A DNA stretch of 20,083 nucleotides, from positions 1 to 20,083 of the forward strand of contig DFOK01000008.1 of NCBI GenBank assembly GCA_002376715.1, given 5' to 3'. The DNA comes from Bacteroidales bacterium UBA3543 (GTDB lineage Bacteria; Bacteroidota; Bacteroidia; Bacteroidales; UBA932). The notes under the pieces are model-generated. The model did not search any database. It saw nothing but the letters and a program-made list of their open reading frames with translations, and was not told the DNA's origin. Positions 1-7,151 of this stretch are shown one piece after another. Numbering within the stretch: the stretch's first letter is position 1; each line of letters starts with the position of its first letter. The translations under genes were made by a program, and so were the position numbers.

Positions 1-19
1 ACTACACACTACACACTAC
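1..19 (-). repeat. GTAGTGT heptamer tandem repeat (copy 1)
   Basis: Read on the minus strand this is GTAGTGTGTAGTGTGTAGT, which is 2.7 copies of the heptamer GTAGTGT. It starts one base after the stop codon of the lipoprotein gene. The same 19-mer occurs at 9816-9834, again just after a minus-strand stop codon. The repeat may continue past the window edge. Its function is unknown. Confidence 0.8.
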
Positions 20-20
20 C

Positions 21-419
21 CTATCGCTTGCGATAGCGTATCGTATATCCGTCCTCATAAGAAATGGTCAGAACATCTGATTTGACCGCTTCTATATATT
101 CGAGTACAGCCGGATATTCTATTGTTAATTTATTACCCTCCTCATCGGTACCATCCAGAATTGCAAGAATTCCGGTAGTGGCATTATAGCCATAAGGGAG
201 CTTGAACTGAAATTTACTATTGTCATAGAACGCCACATAACCATCCGGAGTGAAGAGATATCTTTCCAGTGTATAAGAAAAGGGCTCAGCGCCCGCTTTG
301 AAGCACTCGTATGAAGACCAAGCACCCAACAAAAGGTCTGAATCAGGATATTCGTCAACGCATGAAGTGCATAGTGTTACAGCAAAAAAGAGTGACAATG
401 CCAAAAGTATTTTTTTCAT
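21..419 (-). CDS. Small secreted lipoprotein, lipocalin-like, function unknown
   Basis: This 132-residue protein begins with a short lysine-containing N-terminus (MKK), a hydrophobic stretch and a lipobox (L16-C-T-S-C20), so Cys20 should be lipidated after signal peptidase II cleavage. The mature part has a LLGAWSSYE start followed by a YLFTPDGYVAFY strand pair, which resembles the small lipocalin-like beta-barrel lipoproteins common in Bacteroidetes; that fold assignment is an inference. A longer open frame reaches 515, but the region above 419 would put non-signal residues before the signal peptide, so I take the ATG at 417-419. A -7 element at 460-467 lies 41 bases upstream, so the gene is probably transcribed separately from the MBL gene ending at 506. 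No function can be assigned. Confidence 0.8.
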   Translation of the reverse strand: MKKILLALSLFFAVTLCTSCVDEYPDSDLLLGAWSSYECFKAGAEPFSYTLERYLFTPDGYVAFYDNSKFQFKLPYGYNATTGILAILDGTDEEGNKLTIEYPAVLEYIEAVKSDVLTISYEDGYTIRYRKR

Positions 420-459
420 ATTACTATTGTTTTGTTGAGTCAAGTTGTGGATATCACTA

Positions 460-467
460 CAAAGGTA
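460..467 (-). promoter_or_regulatory. Probable -7 promoter element for the lipoprotein gene
   Basis: On the minus strand this reads TACCTTTG, an exact match to the Bacteroidetes TAnnTTTG element. Initiation about 7 bases downstream would give a leader of roughly 35 bases before the ATG at 419. A second match (TAATTTTG, 470-477) lies just upstream. I see no TTG at the expected -33 spacing for either. Confidence 0.45.
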
Positions 468-505
468 ACCAAAATTATGCCGATTTGATACATCTGATCC
501 AGAAG

Positions 506-1306
506 TTATGAACATTCCATCATTTCAGAAGAGTCGGTTCGGGGGAGACAATTAAGAAGCACGTCCTCTCCCACCCTGACGCCAATTTCGCACAGTGCAT
601 CACTAACCGTTTGAAATGCCAGTTTTGGAGTATTGTTATTACGACTCAGATGTGCCAGATGTATACTTTTGAGTTCGGGATGGAACGCTCTTCTGACCAG
701 AGATGCTGTCTGGTCGTTCGACATATGGCCGGTATCCTCAAGAATCCTCATTTTCAGACTTTTAGGATAAGGTCCGCGTAACAGCATATCAATATCATAA
801 TTTGCCTCTACAATAAGATGATTTGCCATAGATGCATACTTTACCGCCGCTTCTGTCGGATACCCGATATCTGTTATAAAAGTGAATTTTACTCCCTCAA
901 AATCTATGTGGTAGCCCAAAGTCTGAGTGGCATCGTGAGGCACGGTAAAAGCTGTAATCTCTATCTCTCCCGATTTGAAAGATACATCTTCTTCCAGAAT
1001 ATGTACACATCCCGAAAGTAAACCGCGGGTGCAGAAATGAGTACTCATGGCTTTATGAAGGGTTTCAGTTGCAAAAACAGGTTTTTTATGGCGCTGTGTG
1101 AAAGAACCCAGACTTCGGATATGATCAATGTGATCATGTGTTACCAATATCATATCAATATTGTCAAATGATATGTCGTACTCAGCAAGACGTTTTTTTA
1201 GAGTTCTGACACCGATACCAAGATCAATCAGCAATCCCCTCTTCCCGTTTCCAAGATAATAGCAGTTTGCGTTGCTGCCGCTGGAGAGACTAAGGAATCT
1301 CACCAT
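506..1306 (-). CDS. MBL-fold metallo-hydrolase, YycJ/WalJ-like
   Basis: This 266-residue metallo-beta-lactamase-fold protein has the family N-terminus RFLSLSSGSNANCYYLG and the metal-binding HxHxDH motif at H57-D-H-I-D61-H62. Further metal or catalytic candidates are the FITDIGY segment near residue 140 and the GHMSN and LAHLSRNN segments further on. The closest family is YycJ/WalJ, whose members are described as DNA-end-processing or phosphodiester hydrolases; the substrate here is unknown. It is the last gene of the mtaD operon, starting 3 bases after the mtnA stop, so it is very likely co-transcribed. The partnership may be only physical, because nothing in the sequence links it to methylthioribose metabolism. 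Confidence 0.85.
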   Translation of the reverse strand: MVRFLSLSSGSNANCYYLGNGKRGLLIDLGIGVRTLKKRLAEYDISFDNIDMILVTHDHIDHIRSLGSFTQRHKKPVFATETLHKAMSTHFCTRGLLSGCVHILEEDVSFKSGEIEITAFTVPHDATQTLGYHIDFEGVKFTFITDIGYPTEAAVKYASMANHLIVEANYDIDMLLRGPYPKSLKMRILEDTGHMSNDQTASLVRRAFHPELKSIHLAHLSRNNNTPKLAFQTVSDALCEIGVRVGEDVLLNCLPRTDSSEMMECS

Positions 1307-1309
1307 AGT

Positions 1310-2380
1310 CTATTTCACTTTACTGATTTCTTCCGGTTTGAATATGCCTTTTTCTGTAACGATACCTGTAATAAGTTCTGCCGGAGTTATATCAAATGAA
1401 GGGTTGAAGACTTTGGTTCCTTTAGGAGCAATAGGCTTACTGAAATACATATCTGTTATCTCGTAAGAGGGACGTTCCTCAATGACAATATCCCTGCCGG
1501 AAGCACAATTGAAGTCTATCGTACTGGAAGGACCAAACACATAGAAAGGCACACCGTAATGTTTGGCCAAAATGGCAAGACCGCTTGTTCCCACCTTATT
1601 GGCCACATCCCCGTTTGCTGCAATGCGATCGCATCCGACAAAGACCGAATCCACCCTTTTCTGGCTCATAACTATGGAGGCCATGTTATCACAAATCAGA
1701 GTAACATCAATGCCGGCCCTCATCAACTCATAAGCAGTCAGACGGGCCCCTTGCAATAACGGTCTAGTTTCATTTACATAGACCATAGGAGAATATCCCT
1801 TCTGGTGTGCAAGATAAATCGGACTCAAAGCGGTACCATAACGGGACACCGCCAGATGACCGGCATTGCAGTGAGTGAGAATACCGCAACCATGAGTAAG
1901 CAAAGAAATACCGTTTTCCGCAATGGCTACTGACATCCTGGTCTCTTCGACCTTAATGGAACGAGCCTCTGCGATAAGAGCGTTTTTGATGATATCTATT
2001 ACGGTCTGGTCGGTATCGTCTATGCTATTTTTTACCCTGTAGAAACAATCTTCCATTCTATCCAGGGCCCACATCAAATTGATGGCTGTAGGACGGGATA
2101 TATAGAGATAGCGCTTAGTACGGAGGAACTCTTTCTCAAAAAGATCAAGTTCCCTGCATTTTGACCTGTTGATTGTCATTGCCAGACCGAAAGCCGCAGC
2201 TATGCCTATGGCAGGCGCTCCACGCACTTTCATCAGCGTGATGGCAAAAAAGACCTGTTCCGCTGTTGTCAGGTGGAGAAATTTCTCCTGATTGGGAAGC
2301 AACGACTGGTCTAGTATGATCACTTCACGACCATTGGAACTCAACTCCACCGAATCGTATGGAAAGACAGTTGTCAGCAT
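1310..2380 (-). CDS. mtnA: S-methyl-5-thioribose-1-phosphate isomerase
   Basis: This enzyme isomerises 5-methylthioribose-1-phosphate to 5-methylthioribulose-1-phosphate in methylthioadenosine (MTA) salvage. The 356-residue protein carries the MtnA signature RGAPAIG (53-59), the catalytic cysteine in THCNAGH (C171, matching Cys160 of the B. subtilis enzyme) and the catalytic aspartate in VGCDRIAANGD (D251, matching Asp240). These features separate it from the related eIF2B subunits. Its ATG overlaps the stop of the upstream phosphorylase by one base (TAATG), which suggests translational coupling, and the order mtaD, phosphorylase, mtnA follows the order of the reactions. No mtnB, mtnC, mtnD, mtnK or mtnN homologue is in the window, so the fate of the product is open. 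Length is normal for the family. Confidence 0.95.
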   Translation of the reverse strand: MLTTVFPYDSVELSSNGREVIILDQSLLPNQEKFLHLTTAEQVFFAITLMKVRGAPAIGIAAAFGLAMTINRSKCRELDLFEKEFLRTKRYLYISRPTAINLMWALDRMEDCFYRVKNSIDDTDQTVIDIIKNALIAEARSIKVEETRMSVAIAENGISLLTHGCGILTHCNAGHLAVSRYGTALSPIYLAHQKGYSPMVYVNETRPLLQGARLTAYELMRAGIDVTLICDNMASIVMSQKRVDSVFVGCDRIAANGDVANKVGTSGLAILAKHYGVPFYVFGPSSTIDFNCASGRDIVIEERPSYEITDMYFSKPIAPKGTKVFNPSFDITPAELITGIVTEKGIFKPEEISKVK

Positions 2381-3210
2381 TATAGTGATTCTATTAGTTT
2401 GCTAAAAAGATGTGTCATGGTACCTGCTGCTGCATCTGCCGCCTTTACCACGTCGTCCCCATCATTTACGAAGTCCTCGGCGAAATCGCCGTGGGCCTCA
2501 TTTGTAATGACGGAGATACCGAACACGGGAATATCCGAGTGACGAGCCACGATAACCTCCGGAATTGTAGACATTCCGATGGCATCGGCTCCAACCATAC
2601 GGAAGAAGCGATATTCTGCCGGAGTCTCGTAAGAGGGGCCGGTACCTGCCAGATAGACGCCCTTGAAGAGCTTGATGCCTTCCTGCTCAGCAATTTCTTC
2701 GGCTTGACGAATCAGATTGAGGTCATAAGGACGTGTCATGTCGGGGAAACGGGGACCGAACTCATCAAGATTTGGCCCTACAAGAGGATTGGGAAGACGA
2801 TTGATATGGTCGCTGATAATCATCAGGTCACCCACTTTATAATCCAAATTTACTCCGCCTGCTGCATTTGAAACGAAGAGATATTTTATGCCGAGTACCT
2901 TCATCACTCTTACCGGTAAAGTCACCTGTTCCATCGGATAACCCTCATAATAATGAAACCTGCCCTGCATTGCGCATACAGGCTTGCCGGCAATGGTACC
3001 AAAAATCAAATTACCTTTATGACCTATAGCCGTAGAACGTGAGAAACGCGGTATTTCGGCATAAGGAATAATTATCGGATCCTTTATGGAATCGGCAAGT
3101 TTGCCGAGGCCGCTGCCGAGAACAATACCTATTTTAGGCACAAATCCACCGGTACGCTCACGGAGATAATCGGCGGCTTCATAAATCGCTGTCAATCTCT
3201 TATCAATCAT
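2380..3210 (-). CDS. Purine nucleoside phosphorylase (trimeric PNP type), probable methylthioinosine phosphorylase
   Basis: Members of this family split purine nucleosides with phosphate to give base plus ribose-1-phosphate. The 276-residue protein has the phosphate loop GIVLGSGLG, the GRFHYYEGY segment, SNAAGGVN and the substrate segment GTGPSYETPAEYRFFRMVGADAIGMSTIPE, all typical of the trimeric PNP/MTAP family. Asn237 (in VITN) matches Asn243 of human PNP, which favours 6-oxopurines, where MTAP has Asp for adenine. Human His257, which contacts the 5'-hydroxyl, aligns without gaps with Gly251 here. Sitting between an MTA deaminase and mtnA, it probably phosphorolyses 5'-methylthioinosine to hypoxanthine and methylthioribose-1-phosphate. 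Plain inosine/guanosine phosphorylase activity is the alternative. It starts one base after the mtaD stop. Confidence 0.93.
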   Translation of the reverse strand: MIDKRLTAIYEAADYLRERTGGFVPKIGIVLGSGLGKLADSIKDPIIIPYAEIPRFSRSTAIGHKGNLIFGTIAGKPVCAMQGRFHYYEGYPMEQVTLPVRVMKVLGIKYLFVSNAAGGVNLDYKVGDLMIISDHINRLPNPLVGPNLDEFGPRFPDMTRPYDLNLIRQAEEIAEQEGIKLFKGVYLAGTGPSYETPAEYRFFRMVGADAIGMSTIPEVIVARHSDIPVFGISVITNEAHGDFAEDFVNDGDDVVKAADAAAGTMTHLFSKLIESL

Positions 3211-3211
3211 T

Positions 3212-4471
3212 TTATTTTACATTTATAAGTTTCCAGGCCATTTCATCAGCCTTTTCCAATATCTGCTCTTCCCCGGCCACTTTGCGGCCTTCCATCAAGA
3301 TATTTCCATCACAAATGACTGTATCAATGCAAGAACTGTTGGCAGAGTAGATAAAGTTGCTTTCAAAATTGATATTTGGAACAAATGCTTCGGATCGGGT
3401 ATCCACAAGCACCAGGTCAGCAAGAGCGCCCTCCTCAATCCTGCCTGAATCGATACCCAAAGCACGAGCACCGTTGATTGTTGCCACATCCATCAGTTCA
3501 TTCAAAGGAAGAGTTGTGGTGTCGCCGGTCCAGGCTTTTTGCATGAGAGCCATGGTCTTCATACTTTCCCGCATATCAAGGTTGTTGGAAGAGGCTGCTC
3601 CGTCAGTACCTAAACAGACATTAACTCCCGCCGCCTTCAAATCGCCATACCTGAACCTGTAACCCGAACCGAGCTTGAGGTTGGAGTTGATATTGTGAAC
3701 TGCAGTAACTCCGCGTTTTGCAAAAATTTCGATATCCTCATCATCAAGCCAGAGCGCATGTGCTGCTATAACATTAGAATCAAGTATGCCGAGAGAGTCG
3801 TAGTAGGCTACCGGACTTTTGCCATGCTTTTCCTTATCTTTAAGCACCTCCTGCTCCGTTTCGGATATATGTGTATTGAGTATCAGACCATTCTCTTTTG
3901 CAAAACCTGAAGCCCATACCATCGTATGAGGGGAAACGGTATAATCAGCGTGAATTGAGACACCGAATTGGCATCGTTTGTGCCACGATTCGGAATGGCC
4001 ATGAAGACGAATACATTCGGATTTCTGTTTCTCGGCCTTCTCAGTATCCGAATGATCCAGGAAAACATATGTAAGTACACCTCTTATACCCATCTCCTCA
4101 ACAGCCTGTGCCACTTGCGGTGACATCCAGTACATATCGAGAAAACAGGTGGTGCCTGTTTTTATCATCTCAAGAATAGCCAGTTTTGCTCCCCAGTAGA
4201 CTTGCTCCTTTTGAAGATTTTTTTCAATAGCCCAGATCTTGTTGAGCCACTCCGTCAGCGGAACGTCTTCACTGAGCCCACGCATCAGCGACATGGCGGA
4301 ATGAGTATGCATATTGATAAAACCGGGAATGACACTTTTTCCGGTACAATCGATCTCTCTCTTCGCATTTACAGGGATTGAGTCAGCTATGACCGCAATC
4401 CTGTTGCCTTTAATTAGGATATCCTTTTGTTTACCCTTCAAGGCGACATGCTTAAGCAAAATAGTATTCAT
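3212..4471 (-). CDS. mtaD: 5-methylthioadenosine/S-adenosylhomocysteine deaminase (amidohydrolase)
   Basis: This 419-residue amidohydrolase-superfamily enzyme should deaminate 5'-methylthioadenosine to 5'-methylthioinosine and may also act on S-adenosylhomocysteine. The metal and catalytic residues are all visible: H55-x-H57 in GFINMHTHSAM, H174 in SIHADYT, H201 and E204 in NTHISE, and D290 in LGTDG. This spacing closely follows the characterised Thermotoga MTA/SAH deaminase. The N-terminal strands up to residue 50 and the C-terminal ADLVLVD region form the usual small beta domain. It is the first gene of the operon, followed after one base by a PNP-family phosphorylase and then mtnA. Another amino-hydrolase substrate (guanine- or triazine-like) is possible on family grounds, but the neighbours argue strongly for MTA. 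Confidence 0.93.
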   Translation of the reverse strand: MNTILLKHVALKGKQKDILIKGNRIAVIADSIPVNAKREIDCTGKSVIPGFINMHTHSAMSLMRGLSEDVPLTEWLNKIWAIEKNLQKEQVYWGAKLAILEMIKTGTTCFLDMYWMSPQVAQAVEEMGIRGVLTYVFLDHSDTEKAEKQKSECIRLHGHSESWHKRCQFGVSIHADYTVSPHTMVWASGFAKENGLILNTHISETEQEVLKDKEKHGKSPVAYYDSLGILDSNVIAAHALWLDDEDIEIFAKRGVTAVHNINSNLKLGSGYRFRYGDLKAAGVNVCLGTDGAASSNNLDMRESMKTMALMQKAWTGDTTTLPLNELMDVATINGARALGIDSGRIEEGALADLVLVDTRSEAFVPNINFESNFIYSANSSCIDTVICDGNILMEGRKVAGEEQILEKADEMAWKLINVK

Positions 4472-4493
4472 ATAATTTATGTCTAAAATTTAA

Positions 4494-4526
4494 CAAAATT
4501 AACAAAAAATATCCATATTGTTGCAA
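4494..4526 (-). promoter_or_regulatory. mtaD: Probable promoter of the mtaD operon
   Basis: On the minus strand the -7 element is TAATTTTG (4494-4501), an exact TAnnTTTG match. A TTG (4524-4526) lies 22 bases upstream, slightly longer than the usual spacing of about 20. The leader would be only about 15 bases, leaving no room for a riboswitch. Confidence 0.5.
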
Positions 4527-4622
4527 TTATGACGGTAATATTTGCTATATGTCACAATTAGCGGGGCAAAAAGTTACAATTTGTAATGAAAATCACATTG
4601 AATTATGTTTTTTGAATATTTA

Positions 4623-4653
4623 TTGATATTTTTGATAATAATTTATAACTTTG
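4623..4653 (+). promoter_or_regulatory. Probable promoter of the acyl-CoA synthetase/oxidoreductase operon
   Basis: TTG (4623-4625) and TAACTTTG (4646-4653) are separated by 20 bases, which is the Bacteroidetes primary-sigma arrangement. Initiation near 4660 would leave a leader of about 14 bases before the ATG at 4674. It is divergent from the mtaD promoter, and the AT-rich stretch between them (4527-4622) holds nothing else that I recognise. Confidence 0.65.
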
Positions 4654-4673
4654 CAAGACAAAAATAGAACTTA

Positions 4674-6728
4674 ATGATCACAAAACAGCTGATTTCACCA
4701 AAAAGCATTGTCGTTGTAGGCGGTAGTGAAGATGTACACAAACCTGGAGGAGCCATTCTGGAAAACCTCCTTTCCACAGGCTTTAAAGGTAATATTTACG
4801 TAGTCAACCCAAAAGCTTCGGGAGAAATCCGGGGCTGCAGAACATTTCTCAACATAGATGGGATTCCTGAAGTTGACCTTGCCATTCTTGCCATACCGGC
4901 AAAATTTTGTGTAGGTACGGTCGAAACGCTTTGTTATAAGAAAAATTGCGGTGCCATCATTATCATTTCCGCAGGCTTTGCCGAGGACAGCAAAGAGGGA
5001 GCAGAATATGAACGAAAGATCGTTGAGATGACCAATGACGTCGGGACTGCACTCATAGGGCCTAATTGTGTGGGAGTAATTACTCCATCATATACGGGAG
5101 TCTTCACCAAGCCCATCCCGAGCCTCTCTCCAAAGGGAATTGATTTCGTTTCAGGCTCAGGAGCCACCATTGTATTCATCCTTGAGCTCGCCATACAGCT
5201 CGGACTGAAGTTCGCATCTATTTTTTCCATCGGCAATTCGGCTCAGATCGGAGTCGAAGATATGCTAGAGTATTACGACCAATCCTATGAGCACGGAAAG
5301 AGCGCACCGGTCAAAATGCTCTACATTGAGAGCATCAATGACCCCCAAAAGCTCCTTAAACATGCCTACTCGCTCTACCGCAAAGGTGCAAGAGTTGTAG
5401 CAATCAAATCAGGATATAGCGAGGCCGGATCCCGCGCCGCATCTTCACATACAGGTGCAATGGCCTCACCGGACAAGGCAGTCAGCGCACTCTTCCGTAA
5501 GGCAGGCATCATCAGATGCTACAGTAGAATGGAACTTGTGACGACCGCAGCCATACTGATGTTCAGCCAGATCAAAGGACGCAAAATGGCCATCATCACC
5601 CACGCGGGCGGCCCGGCCGTAATGCTGACCGACGTGCTCTCTTCAAACGACATAGAGATTCCCAATTTTGAAGGAGATAAGGCAAAGGCACTCCTCGGCG
5701 AACTTTATCCCGGCTCTTCCGTTTCCAACCCAATTGACTTTCTGGCTACCGGCACTGCCGACCAACTTGGCAAGATTATCGATGCCTGTGAAAATGATTT
5801 CAATGTAGATAGTATGGCAGTTATATTCGGTAATCCCGGCCTCGTTTCCAGCGACGGTGCTTATGATAAAATACTTGAGAAACAAAAAGTTTGCAAAAAG
5901 CCCATATTCCCCATCCTGACATCGATCGTCAATGCAAAAGATGAGATAGAGCAATTCAGAAATAAAGGTGGCATCACATTTCCCGAAGAGGTAATATTCG
6001 GCTCCTGCTTCGCAAAAATAGCCAACATACCCGAGCCCATTCTCTGCAATGAGCATCCGCCCGTTGACAAGGAAAAAATCCGCAGAATCATCGACAACAG
6101 CGGCAACGGCTATCTCACGCCGGAAAAGACCCAGGAAATCCTGGATGCAGCAGGTATCAACAGAGTAAAGGAATTGGTGGTATCCACTTACCCCGAGGCT
6201 ATCAAGGCAGCCAGGGAGATAGGTTGGCCACTGGTTATGAAAGTGGTAGGGCCGGTGCATAAGAGCGATGTGGGCGGAGTCGTCCTCAACATCTGTGACG
6301 ATCATACACTCGAAATGGAGTATAAACGTATGATGCGCATTGAGGGCTGCGTCGGAGTACTGCTTCAACCGATGATCAGCGGCACCCAACTCTTTGTAGG
6401 TGCCAAACGAGAAGATAAGTTCGGTCATCTGGTGATGTGCGGTCTTGGAGGTATCTATATCGAGGTACTTAAGGATATCTCGTACGGCATCTCCCCCATC
6501 TCTGCACTCGAAGCAGAGGAGATGATCCGTCACTTACGCAGTTACAAGCTGATTGAGGGAGTACGCGGTCAGGAGGGAGTCAATGAAGCTATATTCAATG
6601 AGACCATCCGTCGGGTGTCCGCGCTCTGCAGTTGTGCTCCGGAGATATTTGAAATGGATATAAATCCTCTTATGGGCAACCAAAAGAGCGTTACCGCCGT
6701 GGATGCCAGGATTAGGATAGAAAAATAG
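4674..6728 (+). CDS. ADP-forming acyl-CoA (acetate-CoA ligase) synthetase, alpha-beta fusion
   Basis: The enzyme converts acyl-CoA, ADP and phosphate to free acid, CoA and ATP, and is reversible. The 684-residue protein is a fusion: an N-terminal CoA-binding Rossmann domain (about 7-130, starting SIVVVGGSED), a succinyl-CoA-ligase-like flavodoxin domain with the phosphohistidine in SSHTGAMA (H259), a second ligase-like domain (about 300-450), and a C-terminal ATP-grasp domain (about 467-684) with the VHKSDVGGV nucleotide loop (528-536). Archaeal ACD enzymes often have the alpha and beta parts as separate chains. It heads an operon with a 2-oxoacid:ferredoxin oxidoreductase, so its substrate is probably the acyl-CoA made by that enzyme. 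Whether this is acetyl-, isobutyryl-, arylacetyl- or succinyl-CoA cannot be read from the sequence. A 296-codon antisense open frame inside it is a coding shadow. Confidence 0.93.
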   Translation: MITKQLISPKSIVVVGGSEDVHKPGGAILENLLSTGFKGNIYVVNPKASGEIRGCRTFLNIDGIPEVDLAILAIPAKFCVGTVETLCYKKNCGAIIIISAGFAEDSKEGAEYERKIVEMTNDVGTALIGPNCVGVITPSYTGVFTKPIPSLSPKGIDFVSGSGATIVFILELAIQLGLKFASIFSIGNSAQIGVEDMLEYYDQSYEHGKSAPVKMLYIESINDPQKLLKHAYSLYRKGARVVAIKSGYSEAGSRAASSHTGAMASPDKAVSALFRKAGIIRCYSRMELVTTAAILMFSQIKGRKMAIITHAGGPAVMLTDVLSSNDIEIPNFEGDKAKALLGELYPGSSVSNPIDFLATGTADQLGKIIDACENDFNVDSMAVIFGNPGLVSSDGAYDKILEKQKVCKKPIFPILTSIVNAKDEIEQFRNKGGITFPEEVIFGSCFAKIANIPEPILCNEHPPVDKEKIRRIIDNSGNGYLTPEKTQEILDAAGINRVKELVVSTYPEAIKAAREIGWPLVMKVVGPVHKSDVGGVVLNICDDHTLEMEYKRMMRIEGCVGVLLQPMISGTQLFVGAKREDKFGHLVMCGLGGIYIEVLKDISYGISPISALEAEEMIRHLRSYKLIEGVRGQEGVNEAIFNETIRRVSALCSCAPEIFEMDINPLMGNQKSVTAVDARIRIEK

Positions 6729-6734
6729 AAATTT

Positions 6735-6890
6735 ATGTTTAAAAAAATTGGAAACTGGTACCGTGCCCAAAGCGACACCACAAAGGCACTTATTTGGCTA
6801 GGTATAATCTGCCTGATCGGTATTGCATTCAGGTGGAATGCAATCATTGAGGGCGTTACCAAGGGATTCAATTTTTATTCAGGCAAATAA
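6735..6890 (+). CDS. 51-residue single-pass membrane protein within the oxidoreductase operon, uncharacterised
   Basis: An ATG 6 bases after the synthetase stop opens a 51-residue frame ending in TAA at 6888-6890. It begins MFKKIGNWYRAQSDTTKAL, with a basic N-terminus, then one hydrophobic helix at about residues 19-32 (LIWLGIICLIGIAF), then a short tail with FNFYSGK at the end. The positive-inside pattern suggests an inner membrane protein with a cytoplasmic N-terminus. It is on the same strand as, and sandwiched between, two genes of a compact operon, with 29 bases before the ferredoxin gene. I do not recognise a family. A role in holding the soluble oxidoreductase complex at the membrane is only a guess; a non-functional chance frame is less likely given the spacing and composition. 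Confidence 0.7.
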   Translation: MFKKIGNWYRAQSDTTKALIWLGIICLIGIAFRWNAIIEGVTKGFNFYSGK

Positions 6891-6919
6891 TTATTTTAAA
6901 ACCAAAAAACTAAAAGCAT

Positions 6920-7141
6920 ATGGCAATCAAAGGAGCTATCACGGTTGATACCGAGAAATGCAAAGGATGCGGAGTATGCATCCCAAATTGTCCGACCGGT
7001 ACTATCGCCCTCTCCAAAGAGGTGAACAGTAAAGGTTACAACTATTTATATATGGCTAATCCGGAAAGCTGTACCGGCTGCACCAATTGTGCTACCGTCT
7101 GCCCGGATGCCGTGATCACGGTTTATCGTGTCAAAATCTAA
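6920..7141 (+). CDS. 2[4Fe-4S] ferredoxin subunit of 2-oxoacid oxidoreductase
   Basis: This 73-residue protein has two complete cluster motifs: C14-x2-C17-x2-C20-x3-C24-P and C51-x2-C54-x2-C57-x3-C61-P. It is the delta (ferredoxin-like) subunit that passes electrons from the thiamine-pyrophosphate subunit to free ferredoxin. The spacing between the clusters (26 residues between C24 and C51) is longer than in clostridial free ferredoxins and fits the subunit type. It lies directly before the alpha subunit, whose best ATG begins 10 bases after this stop codon. All eight cysteines are present, so both clusters should form. Confidence 0.93.
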   Translation: MAIKGAITVDTEKCKGCGVCIPNCPTGTIALSKEVNSKGYNYLYMANPESCTGCTNCATVCPDAVITVYRVKI

Positions 7142-7151
7142 AATTACAGAT

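Noticed and set aside
1..19. Heptamer repeats as a CRISPR array
   Set aside because: Units are 7 bases with no spacers, fewer than three full copies per site and no cas genes in the window.
420..515. Upstream extension of the lipoprotein gene to 515
   Set aside because: The extra 32 residues precede a standard signal peptide and lipobox, overlap the end of the MBL gene and cover the -7 element at 460-467.
2410..2871. 153-codon open frame antisense to the phosphorylase
   Set aside because: It is Cys- and His-rich and overlaps the conserved PNP core; it is a coding shadow.
4472..4673. SAM-type riboswitch upstream of mtaD
   Set aside because: The predicted leader is only about 15 bases, and I see no aptamer-like pairing.
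5643..6533. 296-codon open frame antisense to the acyl-CoA synthetase
   Set aside because: It lies entirely inside a well-supported gene on the other strand, and its translation resembles no family and has odd composition. It is a coding shadow.
7128..7151. GTG start for the alpha subunit inside the ferredoxin gene
   Set aside because: The ATG at 7152 gives the normal family N-terminus and no overlap.
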